From Flavobacteriaceae bacterium (GTDB lineage Bacteria > Bacteroidota > Bacteroidia > Flavobacteriales > Flavobacteriaceae), in contig JAQWSC010000012.1 in NCBI GenBank assembly GCA_029243385.1, forward strand, positions 1 to 48,423: a stretch of DNA of 48,423 bases, written 5' to 3'. The notes beneath the pieces are model-generated. The model worked only from the letters and a program-made list of their open reading frames with translations, did no database searches and had not been told where the DNA came from. This document shows, piece by piece, positions 15,737 to 24,886 of the stretch. Made by a program: the position numbers and the translations under genes. The first letter of the stretch is position 1; each line of letters starts with the position of its first letter.

Positions 15737-18097
15737 TTAAAACTTAAAATTATAAGTTATTGCGGGTACAATCCCAAAAATAGAAAAACGCACCGCTTCG
15801 TTTGTCATCGTTTTGGTATTTTGGCGAAAAGCTATGGATGCTGCGTTTTTACGGTTGTATAAATTGTAAATACCAAAAACCCATTCATTCTTCCAACGTT
15901 TTTGATTTTTAGGGCTATAAGTTGCTGAAATATCTACTCGATGATAGGCAGGAAGGCGATTTTCATTTCGTAACCCATAGTTTGGAGCCACAATACCTGC
16001 AATTTCATATTGCCCGTTGGGGTAGGTTACGGGTTGACCTGTTTGAAGTATAAAATTACAATTCAAACTCCATTTAGTGCTCAGTTGATAGCTTCCAGTA
16101 ATACTTAAATCATGGGTTTTGTCGTAAGGAGTATCGTACCATTCTCCTTGATTGATTCCAGGATCGCCCTGTCCAATACCAGGTGTTTGTTGTTCAGATT
16201 TTGATAGGGTATAGGCGAGCCAACCTTGAAAAGCGCCTTGTGATTTTTTAAACAAAATTTCCAATCCATAGGCTCTGGATTTCCCTTTTAACAAGACCCG
16301 TTCAATGGCTTCGTTGGCCACCAAATCAGCACCGTCAATATAATCTAATCTGTTTTTGATGTCTTTGTAAAAGACCTCGGTTTGAAGCGAATAACTAGTG
16401 TTGTACTTTTTAAAATATCCAAATGCCCATTGATCCAATTGTTGCGGTTTTATGTAAGGACCACTTGGCGCCCAAACATCAAGAGGAGTGGGAGAGTTGG
16501 TGTTCGAGATTAGGTGCAAATACTGATTGATTCGGTTGTAACTTACTTTTAATGAGTATTCGTTTGCGCCATAGGAAAGCGTAAGTCGTGGCTCAAAATG
16601 CGTATAATTTTGAATGGATTTTGAAGTGTTTGTGTCTGGATATTCGCCAGTTATGGCTGAACTTTCATAAATTCCTAATTGTGCGTTGTATATAACGGGC
16701 TGATCATTAGCGTACAAGTTCATTCCTTTTTGACCAAAACGAATGAAGTGATTGATTCGTAAACCGTATTGAATGGAAAATCGCTCGGAAATTTGTTGAG
16801 TTACATCTGCATAAAGAGATCCCTCAAATGCTGTTTTTTTATCCAATTGACTAGGATTGATACCTGAGGTGTCTCGATTGGGTTCAATGCTTCCTGGATT
16901 GAAGGTGTAATGAATGGCATTGACACCAAAATTTAATGTAATTTTGTCTGTAATATAGTTTTTGAAATCGTACTTGAGGTTGAAATTACGAATGCCAGAA
17001 TCCCAATTAAAACCAACAAAATCGAGCGTAAGCCCATAATAATAGTCACTATAAATAAGGGATAAGTTAGAAAACAATTTCGGAGAAAATAAATGATTCC
17101 ATCGAAGATTAAATACGCTGTTTCCATAAACCGCTAAAAAGCTTTGATCTATATTAAAAACATCTCTTCCAAAATAACCCGAAAGGTACATCCGGTTGTT
17201 TTTGTCAAACTGATAACTCAATTTGGTGTTAAGGTCATAAAAATAAGCACTGTTGGGATTGTCGGAGAGTTTTAAAAATAAATGTGCATAAGTGCCACGA
17301 GCTCCTAGCAAAAAAGAACCTTTGTCTTTTTCTAAAGGTCCTTCAGCAATCAAACGACTCGAAATAAGACCTATCCCACCGTTCATTTTGAACTCCTTAC
17401 TGTTCCCTTCTTTTTGATAAATATCCAAAACTGAAGATACTCTTCCACCATATTTTGCTGGGATTCCCCCTTTGTAAAGTTTTAAATCTTTTATGGCATC
17501 TGGATTGAAAACAGAAAAGAATCCAAACAAGTGTGACGAATTGAAAATGATGGCTTCATCAAGGGTAATGAGGTTTTGGTCGGCAGCGCCTCCTCGAACA
17601 TTAAACCCCGAAGCTCCTTCTCCTGCGCTGCTGATACCTGGTAATAGCTGAATGGCTTTCAAAACGTCTGCTTCTCCCAAAACAGTAGGAGTTTGTCGGA
17701 TGGTTTTAGCTGTTAAGCTGTTTAAACTCATTTGAGGTTTTCGTAGAATAATATCTTCTATTGACGAGGAGACAAATACTTCCTCAAGCTCCTCCGAAGT
17801 TTCGTCCAAAGCGATATTTAGCTCAACGTTTTGAGATAAATCGATTTGAGTTTTTAATTCCTTAAAGCCCAAAAAACGAACATAGACTTCATATGTCCCA
17901 CTAGGTACTGAGATTGAATAAAATCCGTAGGAATTAGAAACCGTTCCAGTATTCAGTTCTGGAATAAGAATGGTAACTCCAATAAGACTTTCATTACTTT
18001 CGGAGGCAGTAATGAGTCCACTAAGTGTTGTGTTTTTTTGTGCACTCACAAAAAAAAAGCAAAAAAGAAATACTAGAACAAAAGGGTGTCTTTTCAT
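15737..18097 (-). CDS. TonB-dependent outer-membrane receptor with carboxypeptidase-like N-terminal domain
   Basis: A 786-residue outer-membrane transporter. It has a signal peptide (cleaved near VSAQ), a CarboxypepD_reg-like domain (about 22-105, TLSGLITASES to LDETSEE), a plug domain (about 110-240, with NVRGGAADQNLITLDEA), and a 22-strand-type beta barrel ending in the aromatic VPAITYNFKF. It uses TonB and the proton motive force to bring a large or scarce ligand into the periplasm. The frame is open 13 codons further up, but the ATG at 18097 gives the correct signal peptide. It forms a tight cluster with DUF4249, murQ and the small membrane gene. No FecR/sigma pair adjoins it. Confidence 0.9.
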   Translation of the reverse strand: MKRHPFVLVFLFCFFFVSAQKNTTLSGLITASESNESLIGVTILIPELNTGTVSNSYGFYSISVPSGTYEVYVRFLGFKELKTQIDLSQNVELNIALDETSEELEEVFVSSSIEDIILRKPQMSLNSLTAKTIRQTPTVLGEADVLKAIQLLPGISSAGEGASGFNVRGGAADQNLITLDEAIIFNSSHLFGFFSVFNPDAIKDLKLYKGGIPAKYGGRVSSVLDIYQKEGNSKEFKMNGGIGLISSRLIAEGPLEKDKGSFLLGARGTYAHLFLKLSDNPNSAYFYDLNTKLSYQFDKNNRMYLSGYFGRDVFNIDQSFLAVYGNSVFNLRWNHLFSPKLFSNLSLIYSDYYYGLTLDFVGFNWDSGIRNFNLKYDFKNYITDKITLNFGVNAIHYTFNPGSIEPNRDTSGINPSQLDKKTAFEGSLYADVTQQISERFSIQYGLRINHFIRFGQKGMNLYANDQPVIYNAQLGIYESSAITGEYPDTNTSKSIQNYTHFEPRLTLSYGANEYSLKVSYNRINQYLHLISNTNSPTPLDVWAPSGPYIKPQQLDQWAFGYFKKYNTSYSLQTEVFYKDIKNRLDYIDGADLVANEAIERVLLKGKSRAYGLEILFKKSQGAFQGWLAYTLSKSEQQTPGIGQGDPGINQGEWYDTPYDKTHDLSITGSYQLSTKWSLNCNFILQTGQPVTYPNGQYEIAGIVAPNYGLRNENRLPAYHRVDISATYSPKNQKRWKNEWVFGIYNLYNRKNAASIAFRQNTKTMTNEAVRFSIFGIVPAITYNFKF

Positions 18098-18157
18098 CAA
18101 AAAAGCGTTTTCAATCTTCAAACAATCAACCTGCATTTGCTTTCAGAAGAGAAGAAA

Positions 18158-19384
18158 TTAAGCAATTTTTGCGTCCAAGTTTTCCTTTAAAGCCGACAAA
18201 AATTCTTGTGTAGTCAAATAATGTTCTCGACTTAGATTCTTTTCGTGAATCAATAAAGCCAAGTCTTTTGTCATTTTCCCACTCTCCACAGTAGCAATAC
18301 AAATATCTTCCAATATAGTACAAAAATCAATAAGTTCCTGATTGTTGTCTAATTTACCTCGATGTGCCAGTCCACGAGTCCAAGCAAAAATGGAAGCAAT
18401 AGGATTGGTAGATGTTTCTTTTCCTTGTTGGTGTTGACGATAGTGACGCGTTACTGTTCCATGTGCAGCTTCGGCCTCCATAGTTTTACCGTCAGGAGTT
18501 ACCAGCGTTGAAGTCATTAGTCCTAGCGAACCAAATCCTTGAGCGACTGTGTCAGATTGAACATCGCCATCATAATTTTTACAAGCCCAAACAAATCCTC
18601 CGTTCCACTTCATAGCGGCAGCAACCATATCGTCAATCAATCGATGTTCGTAGGTAATGCCTGCTTCTTCAAAACGTGTTTTGAATTCGTTGTCAAATAC
18701 TTCTTGAAAGATATCTTTGAAACGTCCGTCGTAGGCTTTTAAGATGGTGTTTTTGGTGGATAAATACAATGGCCATCCTTTGGTAAGTGCCTGATTCATA
18801 CAGGAACGAGCAAATCCGTAAATAGAAGAATCGATATTGTACATGCTCATTGCAATACCGTCTTCTTCAAAATTATATACTTCCCAAGACTGGGCTTCAC
18901 TACCATCTTCAGGTGTAAAAGTCATTGTAAGTTTTCCTTTTCCACGGGTAACAATATCTGTTGCTTTGTATTGATCTCCAAAAGCGTGACGTCCAATACA
19001 GATTGGTTTTGTCCATCCTTGTACATAGCGGGGAACATTTTTCATGATGATAGGTTCGCGAAAAACAGTACCTCCAACAATGTTTCGTATTGTACCGTTG
19101 GGGGATCTCCACATATTACTTAAGTCAAATTCTTTCACTCGATCTTCGTCGGGTGTAATGGTAGCACATTTGATTCCAACATGGTATTTTTTAATTGCGT
19201 TGGCGGCATCAATAGTAATTTGATCCTTAGTTTCATCGCGAGATGTGACGGATAAATCGTAATATTTTATATCCAAATCGACATAGGGAAGAATTAACTG
19301 ATCTTTAATGAATTTCCAAATGATGCGAGTCATTTCGTCTCCGTCTATTTCGACTACGGGATGGGCTACTTTAATTTTTGACAT
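18158..19384 (-). CDS. icd: NADP-dependent isocitrate dehydrogenase, eukaryote-type
   Basis: Oxidises isocitrate to 2-oxoglutarate and CO2 with NADP+ in the citric acid cycle. The 408-residue sequence begins [14 protein letters not shown], and contains KSPNGTIRN-like [10 protein letters not shown] and [15 protein letters not shown]. These place it in the class shared with the animal and yeast cytosolic and mitochondrial enzymes (homodimers of about 400-410 residues) rather than the shorter-motif E. coli type. The ATG follows a -7 box at 19406-19413. The stop lies 60 bases from the start of the TonB receptor, on the same strand. Confidence 0.95.
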   Translation of the reverse strand: MSKIKVAHPVVEIDGDEMTRIIWKFIKDQLILPYVDLDIKYYDLSVTSRDETKDQITIDAANAIKKYHVGIKCATITPDEDRVKEFDLSNMWRSPNGTIRNIVGGTVFREPIIMKNVPRYVQGWTKPICIGRHAFGDQYKATDIVTRGKGKLTMTFTPEDGSEAQSWEVYNFEEDGIAMSMYNIDSSIYGFARSCMNQALTKGWPLYLSTKNTILKAYDGRFKDIFQEVFDNEFKTRFEEAGITYEHRLIDDMVAAAMKWNGGFVWACKNYDGDVQSDTVAQGFGSLGLMTSTLVTPDGKTMEAEAAHGTVTRHYRQHQQGKETSTNPIASIFAWTRGLAHRGKLDNNQELIDFCTILEDICIATVESGKMTKDLALLIHEKNLSREHYLTTQEFLSALKENLDAKIA

Positions 19385-19405
19385 TTTCTTACTTATTTAT
19401 GCGCG

Positions 19406-19413
19406 CAAATATA
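19406..19413 (-). promoter_or_regulatory. -7 box for icd
   Basis: On the minus strand TATATTTG lies 21 bases before the icd ATG. No TTTG stands at the ideal -33 distance. Confidence 0.6.
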
Positions 19414-19512
19414 CAACAACAGCTTCTTTTTTTTAAGCAGTAATGAAGATATATTTGTTAAATTTTAATGCGATTTCTTTTAGTGATATTAGGGCAGTAA
19501 TCTTTGTTGTTC

Positions 19513-19550
19513 AAAAAAAAACTCCAGCGATTCAGCTGAAGTTTTTTTTT
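19513..19550 (-). terminator. Rho-independent terminator of rplS
   Basis: A-run, ACTCCAGC, six-base loop, GCTGAAGT, nine T on the plus strand, with one mismatch in an 8-bp stem. It is symmetrical in its A and T tracts. It lies just beyond the rplS stop and upstream of icd, so it separates the two genes. Confidence 0.85.
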
Positions 19551-19559
19551 GAAAAATGA

Positions 19560-19910
19560 TTATTCTTGTCGGTCTTTAATTCGTGCCTTTTTACCAGTGA
19601 GTTCTCTGAAATAATAAATTCTAGATCGTCTTACTTTTCCGCGTTTATTGACTTCAATTTTTTGAATTGCAGGCAAATTGATTGGAAAAATTCGCTCAAC
19701 GCCTACAGTTCCAGACATTTTGCGAATGGTAAAGGTTTTAGAAAGTCCAGTTCCTTTAATTTGAATAACAACTCCCTTAAAGAATTGCGTTCTGACTTTT
19801 TCTCCTTCTCGAATCTCATAGTACACAGTGATAGTGTCTCCAGCATCAAAAGCGGGCAATTCTTTTTTTGCGACAAATTCGTCTTGTACGTACTTTAGTA
19901 GTGTTTCCAT
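19560..19910 (-). CDS. rplS: 50S ribosomal protein L19
   Basis: A 116-residue protein of the 30S-50S interface, full length. It has the signature PAFDAGDTITVYYEIREGEK, TFTIRKMSGTVGVERIFPIN and RRSRIYYFRELTGKKARIK. It lies downstream of trmD, as in the E. coli rpsP-rimM-trmD-rplS operon, but a 123-base gap with its own -7 box (19982-19989) and a terminator suggest it can be transcribed alone. Confidence 0.97.
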   Translation of the reverse strand: METLLKYVQDEFVAKKELPAFDAGDTITVYYEIREGEKVRTQFFKGVVIQIKGTGLSKTFTIRKMSGTVGVERIFPINLPAIQKIEVNKRGKVRRSRIYYFRELTGKKARIKDRQE

Positions 19911-19981
19911 TTATGGAATAGTTAAAAATTTATTTAGCACAACATTCACGTCTTTCGTCAGCGGTTGAACCAAAATGTGTG
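19911..19981 (-). promoter_or_regulatory. Possible structured leader of rplS
   Basis: The transcript ahead of rplS could form CACACATT paired with AATGUUGUG (eight pairs, one bulged U) around a 27-base inner loop, followed by an A/U-rich stretch to the ATG. The outer end may lie upstream of the real transcript start, so the helix may be only partly present. Ribosomal-protein autoregulation is possible but unproven. Confidence 0.3.
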
Positions 19982-19989
19982 CAAAAATA
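19982..19989 (-). promoter_or_regulatory. -7 box for rplS
   Basis: On the minus strand TATTTTTG, matching TAnnTTTG, lies 71 bases before the rplS ATG, within the trmD-rplS gap. No clear -33 element. Confidence 0.5.
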
Positions 19990-20033
19990 CCTTTTTTTGG
20001 AGATAATAAAAACTTTTTTTTGCCTAAAATATT

Positions 20034-20708
20034 TTATTTAAGCAAATCAGGACGTAATTTTTTAGTTCGTTGTTCGGCTTGTTGTTCGCGCCAAGATTCA
20101 ATTTTTGGTGTATTCCCGGATGTCAATATCTCAGGAACCTTCCATCCTTTGTAGTCTGCGGGTCGGGTGTAAACAGGCGGTGCCAATAATCCATCTTGAT
20201 GTGAATCCGTAAGTGCTGATGTTTCATCGCCCAATACGCCGGGAATAAGCCGTATAATGCTATCACACAAAACAGCTGCAGCTAATTCACCTCCTGATAA
20301 CACATAATCGCCTATTGAAATTTCTTGTGTAATAAAATGGTCTCGAACTCTTTGATCAACTCCTTTGTAATGTCCACATAAAATAATGACATTTTTCTTT
20401 AATGAGAGTTGATTTGAGATGTTTTGGTTGAGGGTTTTCCCATCGGGAGTCATGTAGATGATTTCGTCGTACTCACGCTGACTTTTGAGCTTTGTAATGC
20501 ATTGGTCAATGGGTTCAATCATCATCACCATTCCAGCTCCGCCGCCAAATTGATAATCGTCAATTTGATTGTACTTGTTCAGTCCATAATCTCTTAGGTT
20601 ATGAATATGAACTTCAACCAATTGTGCTTCAATCGCTCGTTGAAGGATAGAATGCTGAAATGGACTGTTAAGCAAATTGGGAACTACGGAAATGATATCG
20701 ATTCGCAT
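20034..20708 (-). CDS. trmD: tRNA (guanine-N1)-methyltransferase TrmD
   Basis: Methylates G37 next to the anticodon of tRNAs, preventing +1 frameshifts. It is a SPOUT-family trefoil-knot enzyme acting as a dimer. The 224-residue protein starts [11 protein letters not shown] and has [12 protein letters not shown], the knot motifs [12 protein letters not shown] and [15 protein letters not shown], the conserved PGVLG segment and [11 protein letters not shown] near the C-terminus. An in-frame ATG five codons upstream exists, but the ATG at 20708 matches the family. rplS follows on the same strand. Confidence 0.96.
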   Translation of the reverse strand: MRIDIISVVPNLLNSPFQHSILQRAIEAQLVEVHIHNLRDYGLNKYNQIDDYQFGGGAGMVMMIEPIDQCITKLKSQREYDEIIYMTPDGKTLNQNISNQLSLKKNVIILCGHYKGVDQRVRDHFITQEISIGDYVLSGGELAAAVLCDSIIRLIPGVLGDETSALTDSHQDGLLAPPVYTRPADYKGWKVPEILTSGNTPKIESWREQQAEQRTKKLRPDLLK

Positions 20709-20739
20709 ATCACAAAGATGCAAACAATTATTGAATCAA

Positions 20740-20780
20740 AAAAGACAGGGTGCTTAATGAATTGGAACACCCTGTCTTTT
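20740..20780 (-). terminator. Rho-independent terminator of the HtrA protease gene
   Basis: A perfect 13-bp stem (AAAAGACAGGGTG with CACCCTGTCTTTT) around a 15-base loop. On the minus strand it is followed by a T run. It lies 27 bases after the protease stop and just upstream of trmD. Confidence 0.9.
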
Positions 20781-20806
20781 GGATTGAAAATTAACCAGTA
20801 TTTTTA

Positions 20807-22198
20807 TTAGTTGAAAATAATTCGCTCTCGCTCTCCATCAGGTGCGATGAATAAAATATCGTTGATAGTTTCTCTTCGAATTCGCATCAATTCACTTGCA
20901 TCATTAATAGAGTCTCCATTAATGTGGGTGATTATATACCCGTTTCGAATGCCCAATCGGTGTAAGTTGGGATTGTTTTGATCAATAATTTTTACTCCTT
21001 GATCCAAATCGTATTTTTTCAATTCTTTTTTAGAAAGATTTTTCACACGCATGCTTAAAAATTCTACCATGGCATTTTTAGTAAGTGTTACGAGCGCAGT
21101 TTTTTTAACACCGTCTCTTAAGAAATGAACAGTTACCTTGTCGCCGGGTCGTTTGCTTCCTAAATATCCAGAAAGCTCTGAGAATTTTGAAATTTTCACT
21201 CCATCCAAATTCTGAATGACATCTCCCTCTTGAAGCCCTGCTTTTTTTGCGCCCATTTCTTCATCTACTGAGGCTATATAGAACCCTTCGGTAGTCTCAA
21301 TATCCAGTTCTTCCGAGATCGCACTGTTAAGGCTTTGCCCTCTAACTCCTAACAATCCCTTTTGAACATCTCCAAATTCTATAATGTCTTCGAAGACTTT
21401 TTTGGCAATATTACTGGGAACTGCAAATGAATAACCAATATAAGAACCCGTTTCACTGGTAATCGCAGTGTTGATTCCTATCAAATCACCTTCTGTATTT
21501 ACCAAAGCACCCCCGCTATTTCCTGTGTTTACTGCAGCATCGGTTTGAATAAATGATTGATTTTTTCCATCAAACAAATCTCTTGCTTTGGCACTAATAA
21601 TTCCCGCTGTAACCGTTGAAGTTAGGTTAAAAGGATTTCCAACTGCAAGTACCCATTCGCCAATTTTGGTTTGGTCTGAATCGCCAAACCGAACAAAGGA
21701 GAAGTCTTTTTTGGCGTCTAATATTTTCAAAACGGCAATATCTGTTGATGGGTCAGTCCCAACCAACTCGGCTTCATAGACTTTGTTGTCATTGGTTTTA
21801 ACTTCCAGTTGTTTTGAATCTTCTATTACATGGTTGTTGGTAATGATGTATCCATCTGGTGAAACAATCACCCCAGAACCCATCCCAATTCGGGTTCGAT
21901 GCATGTTTCCAGCTCCATTAAAATAATCCCATATGGAAGAAGGGCTAGAAACAATCCCTGTGTTTTTTATATGCACAACGGCATTGATAGTTTTGTCGGC
22001 AGCCACGGTGAAATTTGTGTTTTCGGCCGCATCTCTGACCACAGTCGGAATATAATTTGCTGGGATATTTTGGGATGTCACTATTTCTGAGTCAAAAGCA
22101 ATAGAAGGGCTTGAAAAAGAGTTATAGCCTATTAGGCTAATTATACCACCCAAAATAGCTACAATTAGTAATAATCCTGCTTTTTTCATCTGTTCCAT
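20807..22198 (-). CDS. HtrA/DegP-family periplasmic serine protease
   Basis: Degrades or refolds damaged envelope proteins. The 463-residue sequence has an N-terminal hydrophobic helix (about 6-25) acting as signal or anchor, a trypsin-like domain with the catalytic triad H123 (NNHVIED), D153 (STDIAVLKI) and S228 (NTGNSGGALV), and two C-terminal PDZ domains (about 275-370, starting near GLLGVRGQSL, and about 385-463). The start could be ATG 22198 or ATG 22189 (MKKAGLLL); the second looks more like a signal peptide. DegP, DegQ and DegS types cannot be told apart here. Its promoter diverges from dapF. Confidence 0.93.
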   Translation of the reverse strand: MEQMKKAGLLLIVAILGGIISLIGYNSFSSPSIAFDSEIVTSQNIPANYIPTVVRDAAENTNFTVAADKTINAVVHIKNTGIVSSPSSIWDYFNGAGNMHRTRIGMGSGVIVSPDGYIITNNHVIEDSKQLEVKTNDNKVYEAELVGTDPSTDIAVLKILDAKKDFSFVRFGDSDQTKIGEWVLAVGNPFNLTSTVTAGIISAKARDLFDGKNQSFIQTDAAVNTGNSGGALVNTEGDLIGINTAITSETGSYIGYSFAVPSNIAKKVFEDIIEFGDVQKGLLGVRGQSLNSAISEELDIETTEGFYIASVDEEMGAKKAGLQEGDVIQNLDGVKISKFSELSGYLGSKRPGDKVTVHFLRDGVKKTALVTLTKNAMVEFLSMRVKNLSKKELKKYDLDQGVKIIDQNNPNLHRLGIRNGYIITHINGDSINDASELMRIRRETINDILFIAPDGERERIIFN

Positions 22199-22224
22199 TT
22201 TTTAACTATTTTAAAATTTATTTT

Positions 22225-22232
22225 CAAATTTA
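22225..22232 (-). promoter_or_regulatory. -7 box for the HtrA protease gene
   Basis: On the minus strand TAAATTTG lies 26 bases before the ATG at 22198. No good -33 TTTG. Confidence 0.45.
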
Positions 22233-22300
22233 TTTGTTAAAGACGATTTGATTAAATCTTTTAACGTGATTTTAACAACTTTATAGCTCATAAAAATTTG

Positions 22301-22308
22301 TACATTTG
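22301..22308 (+). promoter_or_regulatory. -7 box for dapF
   Basis: TACATTTG matches TAnnTTTG and lies 21 bases before the ATG at 22330. This position favours that ATG over the earlier in-frame codon at 22306, which overlaps the box. Confidence 0.55.
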
Positions 22309-22329
22309 CCACCAAATACCTCGGTTTTT

Positions 22330-23121
22330 ATGACAAAAACATTCTACAAATATCAAGGCACTGGAAATGACTTCGTTGTTTTTGACAATCGTCAAATGCA
22401 TTTTGACAAAAACAATGCCAGTTTTATCAATCGTTTGTGTGATCGAAAACTCGGTATTGGAGCAGACGGCCTGCTTCTTCTAGAAAATTCGGCCACCACA
22501 GACTTTACCATGGTGTATTTCAACGCCGATGGTACATTGGGATCTATGTGCGGAAATGGAGGTAGGTGTATTGTTGCATTTGCATCTTTTTTGGGAATTA
22601 TTGATACCGATACACAATTTGAGGCTTATGATGGATTGCATAAAGCAACTATCAATAATCGAATCGTTTCACTGCAAATGAAAAATGTAAAGGACATTGA
22701 CATTTATAAGGATCATATTTTTCTTGATACTGGTTCTCCCCACCATGTCCAATGCGTAGAAAATGTATCCGATTTTGACGTTTATCAAGTTGGTCGAAAA
22801 ATTCGATATGCAGCTCCGTATTTTGAATCAGGTGCAAACGTGAATTTTGTTCAAGTAGTGTCCGAATACGCTTTTAAAGTTCGAACCTATGAAAGAGGCG
22901 TAGAGGCAGAAACTTTGTCGTGTGGAACTGGAGTTACGGCAGTGGCTATTGCAATGCACGCCACTAATCAGACAAGTCAAAACGAAATTTCACTTCACAC
23001 AGAGGGAGGAGTTTTGCAAGTTCGTTTTAATAATCAAGGTACGGTCTATTCCGATGTTTTTTTAGTCGGACCCGCTGTACAGGTTTTTTCAGGGACTATT
23101 AATGTTGATTCCAATGTATAG
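22330..23121 (+). CDS. dapF: Diaminopimelate epimerase
   Basis: Converts LL- to meso-diaminopimelate for lysine and peptidoglycan, without cofactor. The 263-residue protein begins MTKTFYKYQGTGNDF. The catalytic cysteine pair is C74 in MCGNGGRC and C198 in SCGTGVTAVA. The frame is open from 22306, but ATG 22330 is the family start and follows a -7 box. It overlaps mltG, linking precursor supply to glycan processing; dapA of the same pathway is at 34 kb. Confidence 0.96.
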   Translation: MTKTFYKYQGTGNDFVVFDNRQMHFDKNNASFINRLCDRKLGIGADGLLLLENSATTDFTMVYFNADGTLGSMCGNGGRCIVAFASFLGIIDTDTQFEAYDGLHKATINNRIVSLQMKNVKDIDIYKDHIFLDTGSPHHVQCVENVSDFDVYQVGRKIRYAAPYFESGANVNFVQVVSEYAFKVRTYERGVEAETLSCGTGVTAVAIAMHATNQTSQNEISLHTEGGVLQVRFNNQGTVYSDVFLVGPAVQVFSGTINVDSNV

Positions 23122-24154
23122 AAAAAGAATCCTTCTGATTATGGCACTGATAGGGGTAGTGATAGGAGGTGTTTTTACATTTCAATTTTATCGCGTATTC
23201 TTTTTTAACAACACAGCTTTTTCAAAGCCCACCTCAGTCGTTTTTATCCCCTCTAATGCTTCAATAGATTCGATTGCTTCTATATTAGATTCAATGCTTA
23301 TTCGCCCCAATGATTTATTGATTGCTGCTCAAAAAAAAGGTTTTCGGAGATCAAAAGGAGGGAAATATGAGATTCGTCGAGGTATGGGCAATCACCAAAT
23401 TATTAACACACTTCGTTCCCAAAACATCCCTGTCCGTTTGACGTTTAATAATCAAGATAATATTAATGACTTAGCAGGTCGAATTTCTGAACAAATTGAA
23501 GCGGATAGCATTTCTCTTGTAAAGGCTTTTAAAGACTCTTTGTTTTTAAAATCGAAAGGCTATACTGAAAGCACAATACTTTCTCTCTTTGTTCCCAATA
23601 GTTATCAAATGTATTGGAACACCCACGCTGTTCAGTTTCGCGATCGAATGAACGAAGAGTTTTCGCGTTTTTGGAACCCGAATAGAGTTGAAAAAGCTAC
23701 TGCCTTGGGTTTAACACCCCTCGAGGTTGTTACGTTGGCTTCGATCGTTCAGAAAGAAACCGTTAAAATAGAGGAGCGTCCTCGAGTGGCGGGTGTTTAC
23801 TTAAATCGGTTAAAACGAAACATGAAATTACAAGCAGATCCGACCGTTATTTTTGCAATTCAAAAGAGAAATAATGACTTTGATACTGTTATCAAACGAG
23901 TTTTAAATAAAGATTTGAAAATAGATTCGCCCTACAATACATATCGCTACAGAGGGCTTCCTCCAGGACCTATATCTATGCCTGATATATCTTCAATAGA
24001 AGCTGTTTTGAACCCTGAAAAGCATCGTTTTTTATTTTTTGTGGCCGATGTAAGCCGTCCGGGCTATCATCTATTTGCTCGAACCAATGCCGAACACAAC
24101 CGCAATCGAAGACAGTACATTCGATGGGTAAATCAAAATAAAATTTACCGTTAA
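23114..24154 (+). CDS. mltG: Endolytic murein transglycosylase MltG (YceG-like)
   Basis: Inner-membrane enzyme that cuts nascent glycan strands and sets their length. The 346-residue protein has one N-terminal membrane helix (about 5-25), a LysM-like region, and the YceG catalytic domain with LASIVQKET, where E215 is the catalytic glutamate, then AGVYLNRL, LQADPT and SPYNTYRYRGLPPGPIS. Two ATGs are possible: 23102 (20-base overlap with dapF) or 23114 (8-base overlap). I chose the second because MYRKRILLIM leads straight into the membrane helix. Confidence 0.93.
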   Translation: MYRKRILLIMALIGVVIGGVFTFQFYRVFFFNNTAFSKPTSVVFIPSNASIDSIASILDSMLIRPNDLLIAAQKKGFRRSKGGKYEIRRGMGNHQIINTLRSQNIPVRLTFNNQDNINDLAGRISEQIEADSISLVKAFKDSLFLKSKGYTESTILSLFVPNSYQMYWNTHAVQFRDRMNEEFSRFWNPNRVEKATALGLTPLEVVTLASIVQKETVKIEERPRVAGVYLNRLKRNMKLQADPTVIFAIQKRNNDFDTVIKRVLNKDLKIDSPYNTYRYRGLPPGPISMPDISSIEAVLNPEKHRFLFFVADVSRPGYHLFARTNAEHNRNRRQYIRWVNQNKIYR

Positions 24155-24155
24155 A

Positions 24156-24875
24156 TCAATCTTTTTGAATCAAAAAAATTGCTGGCCTTTTTTGAATAGA
24201 AAAAGTACGGCTTTTCCATTTTTCAGCAGTGTACGTCCTAATAGTTTCTGACTTTAGTGACAAATCACATGCAATACAAAGTCTAGTGGAAGGATGGAGA
24301 ATTTTAATTAAATCACTCATAATGGCATCATTTCTATAGGGAGTTTCCATAAAAATTTGAGTCTGTTGCAATTCAAAAGACTTTTTTTCGAGTCCTTTTA
24401 TTGCTTTTTTTCTTTCCTGCTTATCAATGGGTAAATAACCGTTAAAGGCAAAATTTTGCCCATTCATTCCAGAGCCCATAAGAGCTAAAAGAATCGACGA
24501 CGGACCAACAAGAGGTTTAACGACAATTCCTTTTTTATGAGCCATAGCCACTATAATGGCTCCTGGATCGGCAATGGCGGGGCAACCAGCATCTGAAATT
24601 AAACCAATAGATTCACCTTCAAAGCACGGTGCCAAAAACGATTCCACTTCCAAAGGATCTGTAAACTTGTTAAGCAAAACAATTTTTAAATTTTGCTGTG
24701 ACTTGTTGGGAACAATTTTTTTAATAAATGCGCGCGCAACTTTTTCATTTTCACAAATAAAATAGGTCAGCGACTCTATGTTTTTCTTTACAGAAATTGG
24801 CAATACCTCTAATGGTGCAGAGTCTCCCAAAAGGTTGGGAATCATATAAATAGCGCCAATATTGTCAATATTCAT
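24156..24875 (-). CDS. SAM-dependent methyltransferase, short RsmI-like (tetrapyrrole methylase fold)
   Basis: A 239-residue COG0313-type protein. It has the RsmI-like N-terminus AIYMIPNLLGD, the conserved ENEKVARAFI, GLISDAGCPAIADPGA (SAM-binding loop), and FMETPYRND. RsmI 2'-O-methylates C1402 of 16S rRNA, but this protein is about 40-50 residues shorter than typical RsmI and lacks its C-terminal extension, so the exact target is uncertain. Its stop is one base from that of mltG on the other strand. It lies 11 bases downstream of the phosphatase gene, suggesting a dnaA-phosphatase-methyltransferase transcript. Confidence 0.85.
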   Translation of the reverse strand: MNIDNIGAIYMIPNLLGDSAPLEVLPISVKKNIESLTYFICENEKVARAFIKKIVPNKSQQNLKIVLLNKFTDPLEVESFLAPCFEGESIGLISDAGCPAIADPGAIIVAMAHKKGIVVKPLVGPSSILLALMGSGMNGQNFAFNGYLPIDKQERKKAIKGLEKKSFELQQTQIFMETPYRNDAIMSDLIKILHPSTRLCIACDLSLKSETIRTYTAEKWKSRTFSIQKRPAIFLIQKD

Positions 24876-24886
24876 CGGGTTTAATT

